Shown: piece after piece, positions 28,182 through 37,766 of the stretch
Layout: every line of letters begins with the position of its first letter
Numbering within the stretch: position 1 is the first letter of the stretch
DNA from: Ignavibacteriales bacterium
GTDB taxonomy: Bacteria > Bacteroidota > Ignavibacteria > Ignavibacteriales > Melioribacteraceae
Length of the DNA stretch: 64,000 nucleotides
Direction of reading: 5' to 3'
Assembly: GCA_020635275.1 (NCBI GenBank)
Contig: JACKAA010000001.1
Coordinates: forward strand, 62,001 to 126,000
Notes under the pieces: generated by a model
What the model saw: the letters and a program-made list of their open reading frames with translations, nothing else
The model's database searches: none
Told to the model about the DNA's origin: nothing
Program-made: the position numbers and the translations under genes

Positions 28182-29412
28182 TTCTATGATTACAGATATG
28201 GAAACAAAAATAATTTATCTTGAAAACGGTTCGGTGACATCTGCAAAAGGTTATGAAGCTTCTGGAATTCATTGCGGATTAAAAAAGAAAAATAAAGATT
28301 TAGCATTAATTCTTTCAACAGTGCCGGCTGTTTCTGCTGGAGTCTACACAACTAATAAAGCTGCCGCTGCACCTGTAGTAATTTCTAAAAAAATTACTGA
28401 TGGTTCATCAAATGTTAAAGCAATAATCTGTAATTCAGGTAATGCAAATGCCTGCACCGGAGTTGATGGACACTTAGATGCTTTGGAAGTACAAAAAAAA
28501 TGTGCAAAAATTTTAGACGTAAATCAAAATGAAGTTTTAGTAAGCTCAACCGGAGTAATTGGAGTTAGATTAAATGTACCTGCAATTGTAAATTCATTAA
28601 ATATCTTAAAAGATAATTTAAGTAAAGATGGCGGATTAACTGCAGCAGAAGCTATTATGACAACAGATACAGTTTCAAAACATTTTGCTGTAAAAGTTGA
28701 ACTTTCCGGCGGTAAAATTACAATAGGCGGTATAGCTAAAGGCAGCGGAATGATTATGCCGAATATGGCAACAATGCTCGGATTTGTAACAACCGATGCA
28801 AAAATATCCAAAAATTTATTACAATCAGCACTAAAAGAAGCAGTTAATGATTCTTATAATAAAATTTCTGTAGATGGTGAAACAAGCACAAATGATATGG
28901 TCTTGATGATGGCAAACGGAATGAGCCAAGTTGAAATAAAAGAAAGCTCTGAAGATTATTCAATTTTTACTTCAGCGTTAAAAGATTTGTCAATTAAAAT
29001 GGCAAAATCAATTGTGTTTGATGGAGAAGGTGCAACAAAATTTATTACAATAAATATTAAAAATGCTCCAACAGAAAAAGATGCAAATCTAATCGCAAAA
29101 TCAATCGCAAATTCACCATTAGTCAAAACTGCAATTAATGGCGGCGATCCAAATTGGGGAAGAGTAATTTCTGCTGCAAGCAGCTGCGGTGCAGATATTA
29201 AACCTGCAAACTGCACACTTTCATTTAATGATTTAGCTGTTTTAGAACCCGGTTATAAAATTGATTACTCGGAAGAAGAAGCTGCAAAAATATTTGCACA
29301 GAAAAATTTTGTTATCACATTAGATTTAAATGACGGTAATGCAAACACAACTTGGTGGACTTGCGATTACTCAGAACAATATATAAAAATTAACGCACAT
29401 TATAGAACCTGA
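28174..29412 (+). CDS. argJ: Glutamate N-acetyltransferase / ornithine acetyltransferase
   Basis: 412 residues. ArgJ with the self-cleavage motif at KGSGMIMPNMATMLGF (alpha/beta subunits split before the threonine), DGETSTNDM and FDGEGATKF. Transfers the acetyl group from N-acetylornithine to glutamate, giving the cyclic acetyl pathway and making argE unnecessary. No argA is visible, so ArgJ may also start the pathway with acetyl-CoA (bifunctional). The ATG at 28174 overlaps the argC end; ATGs at 28186 and 28198 are also possible. Confidence 0.94.
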   Translation: MSNSMITDMETKIIYLENGSVTSAKGYEASGIHCGLKKKNKDLALILSTVPAVSAGVYTTNKAAAAPVVISKKITDGSSNVKAIICNSGNANACTGVDGHLDALEVQKKCAKILDVNQNEVLVSSTGVIGVRLNVPAIVNSLNILKDNLSKDGGLTAAEAIMTTDTVSKHFAVKVELSGGKITIGGIAKGSGMIMPNMATMLGFVTTDAKISKNLLQSALKEAVNDSYNKISVDGETSTNDMVLMMANGMSQVEIKESSEDYSIFTSALKDLSIKMAKSIVFDGEGATKFITINIKNAPTEKDANLIAKSIANSPLVKTAINGGDPNWGRVISAASSCGADIKPANCTLSFNDLAVLEPGYKIDYSEEEAAKIFAQKNFVITLDLNDGNANTTWWTCDYSEQYIKINAHYRT

Positions 29413-29421
29413 GAGATAAAA

Positions 29422-30174
29422 ATGAACTTAGCAATAGTTAAAATCAGCGGAAAATATTTAGAAGAATTTACAAGCACTATGGCTGGTGTAAATCTTATTA
29501 AAAATTTACAACAAAAATATGAATCAGTAATTCTAATTCACGGCGGTGGTAAAATGATTACCGAATGGGCTGAAAAAATGGGAATTAGATCAGATTTTTT
29601 TGAAGGCCAAAGAATTACATGTAAAGAAACTATGGAAATTACTGCTGCAGTTCAGGGCGGATTAATAAACAGTAAACTGACTGCTTATTTACATAAACAT
29701 AGGGTAAAAGCAATTGGCTTAAACGGAATTGATATGGATTCATTTGTTGCTGAATATGTGAATGATAAATTAGGTTTTGTAGGTAATCCAGTATCTAAAA
29801 TTGAAGATGCAAAATGGATTAAAGATTTATTAAAAGATGATGTTCTGCCGGTATTTTCAAGTATTTGCAGAGATGCAGAAGGAAATTTAATGAATGTTAA
29901 TGCTGATTTATTTGCCGGAGCAATTGCCAAATTACTTAAAGCTGATTCTGTTTTCTTTGTATCTGATATTGAAGGAGTTATTCTTAACGGTCAATATCAA
30001 AATTCACTTTCAGCTGATCAGCTTAAAAATGGTATTAGTACAGGTGAAATAAACAACGGAATGATTCCAAAAATTAACTCATGCTTAAATCTTTTATCAA
30101 ATGGCGTCAGTAATATTTGGATTGGTAATGAAATAAATAATAATCATGTCAAAGGAACCTGGATTGTCAACTAA
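29422..30174 (+). CDS. argB: Acetylglutamate kinase
   Basis: 250 residues, amino-acid kinase fold: KISGKYLEE (7-15), IHGGGKMITEWAEKMG, GGLINSKL and the C-terminal NGMIPKINSCLNLL. Phosphorylates N-acetylglutamate, second step. It lacks the N-terminal helix of arginine-inhibited hexameric enzymes, so it is probably not feedback-inhibited. Shorter than most (~290), as is usual in Bacteroidota. Its 3' end overlaps argD by 29 bases. Confidence 0.92.
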   Translation: MNLAIVKISGKYLEEFTSTMAGVNLIKNLQQKYESVILIHGGGKMITEWAEKMGIRSDFFEGQRITCKETMEITAAVQGGLINSKLTAYLHKHRVKAIGLNGIDMDSFVAEYVNDKLGFVGNPVSKIEDAKWIKDLLKDDVLPVFSSICRDAEGNLMNVNADLFAGAIAKLLKADSVFFVSDIEGVILNGQYQNSLSADQLKNGISTGEINNGMIPKINSCLNLLSNGVSNIWIGNEINNNHVKGTWIVN

Positions 30175-31348
30175 CACAGAAAATAAAAGTTATCAGGTAA
30201 ATACTTACAGTAGGTATAATGTTGAATTTGTAAGAGGCGATGGTGTATATCTTTTTGATAAAGCCGGTAATAAATATCTTGATTTACTAAGCGGTATTTC
30301 CGTAACTGGTTTAGGACACAAAAATAAAAAATTGATAAATGCAGCAGTAAATCAAATTGATAATTTATGGCATACATCTAATTTATTTACTTCAACTCCT
30401 CAAGAACAATTAGCTAAAAAGCTATGTGAAAAATCTGGACTTAGTAAAGTATTTTTCTGTAACTCTGGAACAGAAGCAAATGAAGCTGCAATAAAATTTG
30501 CAAGAAAATTTGGAAAAGGTAAATCGACAATTATTACAACTGACGGAAGTTTTCATGGAAGAACTTATGGAAGTTTATCTGCCTCCGCACAAGAAAAATT
30601 ATGGGAAGGATTTCAACCGTTAACCCCTGGATTCCAACACACTCCTTATAATAACATTGAATCAATAAAAAATGCAATTGATGAAACTACAATTGCAATA
30701 ATGGTAGAACCAATCCAAGGTGAAAATGGAATTGTTATTCCTTCTCATAATTATTTGAATGAAATAAGAAATTTATGCGATGAAAAAAATCTATTAATGA
30801 TAATAGATGAAATACAAACCGGCTACGGAAGAACCGGTAAGTTTTTTGCATATCAACATAATAATATTTTACCTGATATTGTCACTTCCGCAAAAGGAAT
30901 TGCAAATGGTTTGCCTCTTGGTGCAGTTATTTGCTCTGAAAAAGTTGCTGAGGCAATAACACCCGGAAGTCATGGTTCAACTTTTGGTGGTAATCCAATT
31001 TCTATTGCAGTTGCAAATAAAGTTATTGAGCTGATTACTCCGGAAGTTTTAGAATATATAAATTCAATCGGATTGAAATTAGCTGAAAAAATTAAATCGG
31101 AACAAATAATAGAAATAGAAGAAATTAGAAACAAAGGCTTAATGTTTGGATTAAAAATAAATTCTAATATTGATGTAAAATTACTCGCAAAGTCTTTCCT
31201 TGATGAAAAAATAGTGGTTGGAACTGCTGGAAATAATGTCCTAAGATTATTACCGCCATATGTCATCGATGTGAAAAATATTGATCATTTTGTGTATATT
31301 TTGAAGGATTTATTTAAAAAAATGAATATTTCAACAAAAGCGAGTTAA
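30146..31348 (+). CDS. argD: Acetylornithine aminotransferase
   Basis: 400 residues, class III PLP aminotransferase: NSGTEANEAAIKFARK, FHGRTYGSLSA, IIDEIQTGYGRTG, and the PLP lysine in TSAKGIANGLPLGA. Fourth step. The start at 30146 lies within argB; a TTG at 30164 behind AAAGGAAC is an alternative that would reduce the overlap. Related to rocD in this window (56130) but operon context fixes the role. Confidence 0.92.
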   Translation: MSKEPGLSTNTENKSYQVNTYSRYNVEFVRGDGVYLFDKAGNKYLDLLSGISVTGLGHKNKKLINAAVNQIDNLWHTSNLFTSTPQEQLAKKLCEKSGLSKVFFCNSGTEANEAAIKFARKFGKGKSTIITTDGSFHGRTYGSLSASAQEKLWEGFQPLTPGFQHTPYNNIESIKNAIDETTIAIMVEPIQGENGIVIPSHNYLNEIRNLCDEKNLLMIIDEIQTGYGRTGKFFAYQHNNILPDIVTSAKGIANGLPLGAVICSEKVAEAITPGSHGSTFGGNPISIAVANKVIELITPEVLEYINSIGLKLAEKIKSEQIIEIEEIRNKGLMFGLKINSNIDVKLLAKSFLDEKIVVGTAGNNVLRLLPPYVIDVKNIDHFVYILKDLFKKMNISTKAS

Positions 31349-31350
31349 AA

Positions 31351-31809
31351 ATGTCATCAAAATTAGTAAGACAAAACAAAATTAAAAGAATTTTATCAGA
31401 CAGAATTATTTCGAACCAAGAACAAATTTTAAAACTGCTAAAAAATGAAGGTGTAACAATTACCCAAGCAACATTAAGCAGAGATTTTGCTGATCTTGGA
31501 GTAATCAGAACTTTTACACCTCTTGGTGTTCAATATGTTATAAGCAGCACAGATTATGGCAAAGAAATTGCAAAATTAGTCGGTTTAGAAATATTAAATG
31601 TTGCTCATAACGGAAACTTAATTGTACTTAGAACCTTAGCGGGAAGAGCTCAGGGTGTAGCTCACTATATTGATAGAATGAACAAAGAAGAAATTCTTGG
31701 TACAATTGGTGGTGATGATACAGTATTAATAATTCCTAATAATGTAAATAATATTGAAAAAGTTTTAGATATTCTAAAGGATTTAATAACAGACAATTAC
31801 AAAAAATGA
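31351..31809 (+). CDS. argR: Arginine repressor
   Basis: 152 residues. N-terminal winged helix with TQATLSRDFADLGV (the SR pair contacts DNA) and C-terminal arginine-binding hexamerisation domain ending IGGDDTVLII. Begins 2 bases after argD. Embedded in the biosynthetic operon, so autoregulated together with argCJBDG. ArgR is uncommon in textbook Bacteroidota but present in related groups. Confidence 0.92.
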   Translation: MSSKLVRQNKIKRILSDRIISNQEQILKLLKNEGVTITQATLSRDFADLGVIRTFTPLGVQYVISSTDYGKEIAKLVGLEILNVAHNGNLIVLRTLAGRAQGVAHYIDRMNKEEILGTIGGDDTVLIIPNNVNNIEKVLDILKDLITDNYKK

Positions 31810-31821
31810 GGTTAAATTAAG

Positions 31822-33042
31822 ATGCAAAACAACAAAATAGTTGTGGCTTATTCCGGTGGATTAGACACAAGTGTAATGGTAAAATGGTTAAGCAAAAAAT
31901 ATAATGCAGAAATCATTACAGTTACCGGAAATTTAGGACAAAAGTCCGAACTTATAAATCTTGAAGAAAAAGCTTTAAGCACCGGTGCATCCAAAGCTTA
32001 TATTGTTAATCTTCAAAAAGAATTTATTGAAGATTATGCTTGGAAAGCATTAAAAGGTGGAGCTTTATATGAAGGAGAATATCCGCTTGCAACAGCAATT
32101 GGACGTCCTTTATTAGCCAAACTAATGGTTGAAATTGCTCAAAAAGAAGGTGCTAACATGGTAGCTCATGGTTGCACCGGAAAAGGAAATGATCAAGTTA
32201 GATTTGAAGTGGGAATGAAAACTTTAGATCCAAACTTAGAAATTCTTGCACCATTAAGAGAATGGGAATTTAAAAGCAGAGAAGAAGAAATTGAATATGC
32301 AAAAGCAAATGATATTCCAGTTTCTGCAAAGTTAGAAAAATTATATTCTATTGATGAAAACATTTGGGGAATTGCAACTGAGTGTGGAATTTTAGAAGAT
32401 ACTTCACAAGCACCCCCAGACGATGCTTATCAAATGACAATAAATCCAAAAAATGCTCCTCAAGAATCTGTCGTAATAAAAATTACTTTTGAAAAAGGAA
32501 TTCCAACTAAAATTGATGGTGTTGAAATGCCAGGTACTCAGTTAGTTAGTACTTTAAATGATATTGGCGGAAAACATGGAATTGGCAGATTAGATATAAT
32601 TGAAAACAGAGTTGTTGGAATTAAATCAAGAGAAGTCTACGAAGCTCCTGGAGCAATGATTTTACATGAAGCTCATAGACAATTAGAAAAATTGACATTA
32701 GATAAAGATACATTTAGATATAAACAAAATGCTTCAAATACTTATGCAAATTTAATATATGATGGTTTTTGGTTTACTCCATTATTTGATTCTTTAACTG
32801 CATTCTTTGATAAAGTACAAGAAAGAGTAACCGGCGAAGTTACATTAGAACTTTACAAGGGAACAATAAAAATTCTTTCCAGAATTTCTGAAAACAGTTT
32901 GTATAGTCAAGAACTTGCAACTTATACAGAAGAAGATGCCTTTAATCATAAAGATGCTGAAGGATTTATCAACATTACAAGTCTACCACATCAAGTTATT
33001 ACAAGACATACAAAAAATAAATTTGTTGTAGTAAAAAGTTAG
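31822..33042 (+). CDS. argG: Argininosuccinate synthase
   Basis: 406 residues. P-loop-like VVAYSGGLDTSVMVKWL (8-24), HGCTGKGNDQVRFE, and the late WFTPL region. Joins citrulline and aspartate using ATP. The citrulline source is not seen here: no argF lies in the operon, while an arginine deiminase (41705) makes citrulline. Last gene before a terminator. Confidence 0.96.
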   Translation: MQNNKIVVAYSGGLDTSVMVKWLSKKYNAEIITVTGNLGQKSELINLEEKALSTGASKAYIVNLQKEFIEDYAWKALKGGALYEGEYPLATAIGRPLLAKLMVEIAQKEGANMVAHGCTGKGNDQVRFEVGMKTLDPNLEILAPLREWEFKSREEEIEYAKANDIPVSAKLEKLYSIDENIWGIATECGILEDTSQAPPDDAYQMTINPKNAPQESVVIKITFEKGIPTKIDGVEMPGTQLVSTLNDIGGKHGIGRLDIIENRVVGIKSREVYEAPGAMILHEAHRQLEKLTLDKDTFRYKQNASNTYANLIYDGFWFTPLFDSLTAFFDKVQERVTGEVTLELYKGTIKILSRISENSLYSQELATYTEEDAFNHKDAEGFINITSLPHQVITRHTKNKFVVVKS

Positions 33043-33094
33043 CTGGAAGTATATTCCATAAAATCAAATTATAAATTTCATTTTTTATGAAGTC

Positions 33095-33122
33095 ATCCCG
33101 AACTTGTTTCGGGATCTTATTT
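33095..33122 (+). terminator. Rho-independent terminator / short repeat after argG
   Basis: Eight-base stem ATCCCGAA / TTCGGGAT with a 5-base loop (33095-33115), followed by CTTATTTTT. Preceded by GTC, giving GTCATCCCGAAC, similar to the ends of the MITE-like repeats in this window. Confidence 0.7.
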
Positions 33123-33282
33123 TTAGGATATTGAAGCAAGTTTACCTAACAAATTGAATCAAAATATTCTTATCTTTTTTATTATATGATTTTGTTTTTC
33201 GTTTGTAGTTAATTATTTAATTAAAATTTGTTATTTGTAATTAATAAAATTCTTTTATTCACAAATCTAACGGTAATATTTA

Positions 33283-34653
33283 ATGCTTTGGGGTTCACGG
33301 TTTACAGAAAAATTTGATGATAAAGCTTTAGAATTTTCTTCTTCACTTTCTTATGATATAAATCTTTTAGAATGGGATATTAAGGTTAGCAAAGCTCATT
33401 CTAAAATGCTGAATAAGATTGGAATACTTACAGATGAAGAAAATAAAAATATTCAACAAACATTAGATATTATTTTATTTAAATATAATGATGGTACTTG
33501 GAAGCCCAGCATAACAGAGTTTGAGGATATTCATTCTGCCGTTGAAGCTGAACTAACAAAAATAATTGGAGTAGTCGGTAAAAAACTTCATACAGCAAGA
33601 AGCAGAAATGATCAAGTTATTACAGATGTTAGACTTTGGATAAAAAATTCAATAAATGAAATTTCAAACTCAATTATCAATCTTCAAAAAAGTTTTGTGG
33701 AAATTGCATCACAAAATGTTAATACATTAATGCCTGGCTACACTCATTTGCAAAGAGCACAGCCTATTTCCTTTGCATTCCATTTACTTGCATATGTTGA
33801 AATGCTGGAAAGAGATAAGGAAAGATTTAATTTCACTTTTGAACAAGCCGATGAAAATATTTTAGGTTCCGGTGCATTAGCCGGATCCACAATTGAATTA
33901 GATAGAAATTTAACTGCGAGTGAATTAGGTTTTTCTAAAGTTTCTGAAAACGCACTTGATTCTGTTTCAAACCGTGATTTTATTTTAGATTTTCTACATT
34001 CATGTAATTTAGCAATGATGCATCTAAGCAGATTGAGTGAAGAAATTATTTTATGGACTTCGTTCGAATGGCATTTTATTAAACTTGGTGATAAATTTAC
34101 AACCGGTTCATCACTTATGCCTCAAAAGCAGAATCCGGATTTAGCTGAATTAATTAGAGGCAAAAACGGCAGAACTTTTGGTAATTATTTTGCTCTCCTT
34201 TCTACAATTAAATCTTTACCATTAAGTTATAACAGAGATTTGCAAGAAGACAAAGAAGGTATGTTTGATTCATATTTTACACTTTTCGATTCTCTTAATT
34301 TGATGTTCGAAATGATTAAAAGTATGAAGGTCAACAAAAAAAGATTTTCTGAAGAGATTGACGGCAGTTTTATGCTGGCAACAGATTTAGCTGATTACTT
34401 AGTTTTAAAAGGAATTCCATTTAGAGAAGCGCATAATATTTTAGGCGAAATTGTAAAATTTGCTACTGATGAAAACAAAAAATTGAATCAAATTACTTTT
34501 GAAGAATATAAAGAATTCTCCCCTCTCTTTGAAAAAGATGTTTTTAATTATCTCTCCTCCGAAACATGTCTTCAAAATAAAAAAACCTATGGATCACCAA
34601 ATCCTAAGTTAGTTGAGGAATCAATAAAAAAGTGGAATAACTTACTAAATTAG
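33283..34653 (+). CDS. argH: Argininosuccinate lyase
   Basis: 456 residues. Fumarase/aspartase superfamily: HTARSRNDQVITD, GYTHLQRAQPI, and the signature GSSLMPQKQNPD. Splits argininosuccinate into arginine and fumarate. Separated from argG by 240 bases with a terminator, so it has its own promoter. A class with the usual length; no anomalies. Confidence 0.95.
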   Translation: MLWGSRFTEKFDDKALEFSSSLSYDINLLEWDIKVSKAHSKMLNKIGILTDEENKNIQQTLDIILFKYNDGTWKPSITEFEDIHSAVEAELTKIIGVVGKKLHTARSRNDQVITDVRLWIKNSINEISNSIINLQKSFVEIASQNVNTLMPGYTHLQRAQPISFAFHLLAYVEMLERDKERFNFTFEQADENILGSGALAGSTIELDRNLTASELGFSKVSENALDSVSNRDFILDFLHSCNLAMMHLSRLSEEIILWTSFEWHFIKLGDKFTTGSSLMPQKQNPDLAELIRGKNGRTFGNYFALLSTIKSLPLSYNRDLQEDKEGMFDSYFTLFDSLNLMFEMIKSMKVNKKRFSEEIDGSFMLATDLADYLVLKGIPFREAHNILGEIVKFATDENKKLNQITFEEYKEFSPLFEKDVFNYLSSETCLQNKKTYGSPNPKLVEESIKKWNNLLN

Positions 34654-34734
34654 TTTGTTTTATAATTTTTTTGATCATTTAATACTAATAAATTTTGTAA
34701 TTTTAATGTTTAATCAAAAACTTCAGGAAGATAA

Positions 34735-35904
34735 ATGAAAATAACAACTAATTTTCTTTCTATTTTTTTTATTGCTTTTTTTTTCATTTCATGTGAATCA
34801 ACAAACTCACCAGATAAGCAAATTTCAACTTATGAAGATGCTGTAAATTTTAGCATAAGTAAACTAAATACAAGTCTTAATGAAGTCCCTCAACTTAAAT
34901 ACCCAATAAGAACGAAAGGATTTGGAGAATGGGAACTTACAGAATCAAGTGCATGGACAAGTGGATTTTATCCGGGTTGCCTATGGTATGCAAACCAATT
35001 AGTCAAAGATAAAAATTTAGAAAAACAAGCATTGCAATTTACTGAAGGTTTAGAAGATCAACAATTTAATACAAATCACCATGATATTGGCTTTATGATG
35101 TTAAACAGTTATGGACATGCATTTGAACAGATTGGGAATGATAAATATAAGAATATTTTATTGCAATCAGCTAATTCACTTTCTACAAGATTCAATAAAA
35201 ATGTAGGTTGCATTCAATCTTGGAATGGGGACTTTCAAGTTATAATTGATAATATGATGAACCTTGAATTATTATTCTGGGCTTCAAAGAATGGAGGCGA
35301 TCAAACTTTCTATGATATTGCAGTAAGTCATGCAGATAAAACTATTGAGAATCATTTAAGAAAAGATGGTAGTTTATTCCATGTTGTAGTTTATGATGCA
35401 AATACCGGAGAAGTATTGCAAAGAAAAACTCATCAAGGATATTCTGATAGTTCAGCATGGGCACGAGGACAAGCTTGGGGAATTTATGGTTTTACAATGA
35501 CATTCAGAGAAACTAATGATAAAAAGTATCTTGATGCTGCAGAAAAGATTGCTGAATATTTTATTAATCATCTTCCTTCTGATTATGTCCCTTATTGGGA
35601 TTTAAATTTGCCTGAAAATGATGATAGACAATATAAAGATGCTTCAGCTGCAACAATAGCACTCTCAGCATTTCTTGAATTAAGAAACTATATTGAGAAT
35701 ACATCAAAATATGATGACTTAATTGAAATTATATTTAATTCATTATTTTCTGATTACATTTCAGTTAATACAAATACAAGTGGAATTATTAACCACTGTG
35801 CCTATAACTGTAATAGCAAAAATCCCTATGATTGGGATGCATCTACTATTTGGGGAGATTACTATTTTCTTGAAGCTTTAGTCAGATATAAGCAATTGAA
35901 TTAA
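34735..35904 (+). CDS. GH88-family unsaturated glucuronyl hydrolase, lipoprotein
   Basis: 389 residues. Signal with lipobox FISC (C20). The GH88 (alpha/alpha)6 barrel shows SAWTSGFYPGCLWY, HHDIGFMMLNSYG (catalytic Asp), IIDNMMNLELLFWAS, HQGYSDSSAWARGQAWGIYG and YWDLNLP. Removes unsaturated uronic acid from oligosaccharides made by polysaccharide lyases. Partner in function to the heparinase-like enzyme at 13306 although not in the same operon. SD AGGAAG before ATG. Confidence 0.88.
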   Translation: MKITTNFLSIFFIAFFFISCESTNSPDKQISTYEDAVNFSISKLNTSLNEVPQLKYPIRTKGFGEWELTESSAWTSGFYPGCLWYANQLVKDKNLEKQALQFTEGLEDQQFNTNHHDIGFMMLNSYGHAFEQIGNDKYKNILLQSANSLSTRFNKNVGCIQSWNGDFQVIIDNMMNLELLFWASKNGGDQTFYDIAVSHADKTIENHLRKDGSLFHVVVYDANTGEVLQRKTHQGYSDSSAWARGQAWGIYGFTMTFRETNDKKYLDAAEKIAEYFINHLPSDYVPYWDLNLPENDDRQYKDASAATIALSAFLELRNYIENTSKYDDLIEIIFNSLFSDYISVNTNTSGIINHCAYNCNSKNPYDWDASTIWGDYYFLEALVRYKQLN

Positions 35905-35914
35905 TTTTTTAAAT

Positions 35915-37006
35915 TTACTTTAAATAAATTCGTTTTCCTGTTTTAGCACTTTTTCTGGCAGCATCTAAAATTTGCATTACTATTATATTATTTTCTAATG
36001 AAGATAAATCATAAGGCTGCATTGTAATTTCATTTCTTACTAAAGCAATTAAGAATTCAAAAGGATCTTGATATGGATGATTCCGCGATTCTAATTCAAT
36101 AATATTTTCTTTTTCATTTTCAACAAATCTTGTCTTAAGTTCAAATTTATTTTCAGAAATCACATATCCGGTTTGACCATAAATTTCCATATCTTTTCTG
36201 CTAAAGGGCCAATTCCATGATGCTTGAATAATTCCTTGAGCTTTTGGATATTCTAATATTATTGTAGCTTCATCATCAACTTTTGGATAAATCTCCGGTT
36301 TAATTTGTTGAGTTATCGCAGTAACCGAAATTGGTTTTTCCCCTTTCATTAACCAAGTAATTAAGTTTGCACCGTAGCAACCAAAATCAGTAATAGCTCC
36401 TCCGCCATTCATTTCAGGATCTGTTAACCAATCTAAAAATTCTTTATTCACTCCAATTTCTTTTGGTCCTTTGTGTCCGTCATTAACAATTATTTTTCTT
36501 AATTCACCAATTTTATTTTCATCATTTACAATACTATAAGCTTTATGATTTGTAGCGTACCAAGTTGTTTCATAATTCGTAATTAAATAAATATTATTTT
36601 CATCAGCTAATTTTTTCATCTTAACGGCATGTTCAAAACTAACTGCTAAAGGTTTTTCAACCATCACGTGAATTCCTAATGGAGCACATTTTTCAACAAC
36701 TTCCAGATGATTATAAATTGACCCAAATGCAGTTACCGCTTCAGGAGTTTTCTTCTTAACCATTTCTTGAATATCTGAGTAAAGTATATTTTTATTTATA
36801 TTATAATCTTTCATTAGTCTCTTAGCGAGTGCTGTATCTGTTTCCACAATTCCAACAATTTCAAAATCACCAACATTTGCTCTTCCTAATATCCAATGAA
36901 CATGGCTGTGCGATAATCCTATTATGCCAATTTTAAATGGTGCATCATTTTTTGAAAATACATTTTGGCTTATTAATAATATTAAGATCAATATAATATT
37001 TTTCAC
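35915..37006 (-). CDS. Gfo/Idh/MocA family oxidoreductase with signal peptide
   Basis: 363 residues. N-terminal Sec-type signal (residues 1-18, ISQNVFSK), then a Rossmann start KIGIIGLSHSHVHWI, catalytic-region VMVEKPLAVSFEHA (EKP motif) and a C-terminal alpha/beta dimer domain (GGAITDFGCYGANL, AQGIIQASWNW). Such enzymes use NAD(P) on sugars or related alcohols. Export of a dinucleotide enzyme needs tightly bound cofactor. Its ATG overlaps the arsC stop by 4 bases, so it is translated with the arsenic operon although its role there is unclear. Confidence 0.82.
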   Translation of the reverse strand: MKNIILILILLISQNVFSKNDAPFKIGIIGLSHSHVHWILGRANVGDFEIVGIVETDTALAKRLMKDYNINKNILYSDIQEMVKKKTPEAVTAFGSIYNHLEVVEKCAPLGIHVMVEKPLAVSFEHAVKMKKLADENNIYLITNYETTWYATNHKAYSIVNDENKIGELRKIIVNDGHKGPKEIGVNKEFLDWLTDPEMNGGGAITDFGCYGANLITWLMKGEKPISVTAITQQIKPEIYPKVDDEATIILEYPKAQGIIQASWNWPFSRKDMEIYGQTGYVISENKFELKTRFVENEKENIIELESRNHPYQDPFEFLIALVRNEITMQPYDLSSLENNIIVMQILDAARKSAKTGKRIYLK

Positions 37007-37635
37007 AATTTTTCCTTTTTCTTTACTTTGTTAAATGTATATAACATTTCAATTCCAATTTGACCAAATCTTTCTTTGTATTTTACTTCTTCTAATTCAG
37101 TAACATCAAATTCTTTTGGATCATCATATCTAATAGGAAATCTTTCATCAGCTCCAATAACAATAGGACATTTTTCATCTGCATCTGAACAAGTCATTAT
37201 TGCTGCAAAATTATTTTGCGGATTTGCTTTATCTGAATAAACTTTTGAGAAACATTTTAGTGGTTCTTTATCATCAGAAAAATTTACCAAATAATTTGGA
37301 TTTTCTGAATCATCTAATTTTTCTATTTGAAATCCGAAACTGCTGATTGCTTTTACTGCTCTTGGATTAAAAGCAGTTGCTTCAGTTCCTCCAGAAAAAC
37401 ATTTTACATTTGGAACATTAAAATATTCAGCAGAAGTTTGTGCCCAAATCTGACTCATATGACTTCGGCGTGAATTATGTGTACAAATGAAAATTAGATT
37501 TATTTCTTCATCACTTTTCAGTTTCCCAGAAATATATTGAGCAAATTGATTTAGTAATTTTTTCCTTTCAGTCGGAATTTCATGAAACCGTTTTTCTAAT
37601 TCTGAGATTTTATATTTGAGGTTTTGTTTGATCAT
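37003..37635 (-). CDS. arsC: Arsenate reductase (low-molecular-weight phosphatase fold)
   Basis: 210 residues. P-loop C51-THNSR-R57 (CX5R), SHMSQIWAQTSAE, SGGTEATAFNPRAVKA, and further cysteines in MTCSDADEKCP near the end, as in thioredoxin-coupled ArsC. Reduces arsenate to arsenite, which Acr3 exports and ArsM methylates. ~50 residues longer at the N-terminus than simple ArsC. Separated from arsM by a MITE-like repeat. Confidence 0.82.
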   Translation of the reverse strand: MIKQNLKYKISELEKRFHEIPTERKKLLNQFAQYISGKLKSDEEINLIFICTHNSRRSHMSQIWAQTSAEYFNVPNVKCFSGGTEATAFNPRAVKAISSFGFQIEKLDDSENPNYLVNFSDDKEPLKCFSKVYSDKANPQNNFAAIMTCSDADEKCPIVIGADERFPIRYDDPKEFDVTELEEVKYKERFGQIGIEMLYTFNKVKKKEKL

Positions 37636-37655
37636 ATTAAAAAAATAATTCTCTT

Positions 37656-37731
37656 GTCATTCGCGAATGTTTTTATCGGGAATCCATCTTTTTATACTTT
37701 AAGATTCCGGCTTTAAGCATGCCGGAATGAC
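37656..37731. repeat. MITE-like inverted repeat, copy B
   Basis: 76 bases starting GTCATTCGCGAATG and ending GGAATGAC, with internal TTTTATCGGGAATCC shared with copy A, and a right hairpin ATTCCGGC...GCCGGAAT. It sits between arsM and arsC inside the operon and could attenuate or process the transcript. Confidence 0.75.
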
Positions 37732-37766
37732 CCAGGTTTATAGCAACTTCTGATTTAAATAATTTA

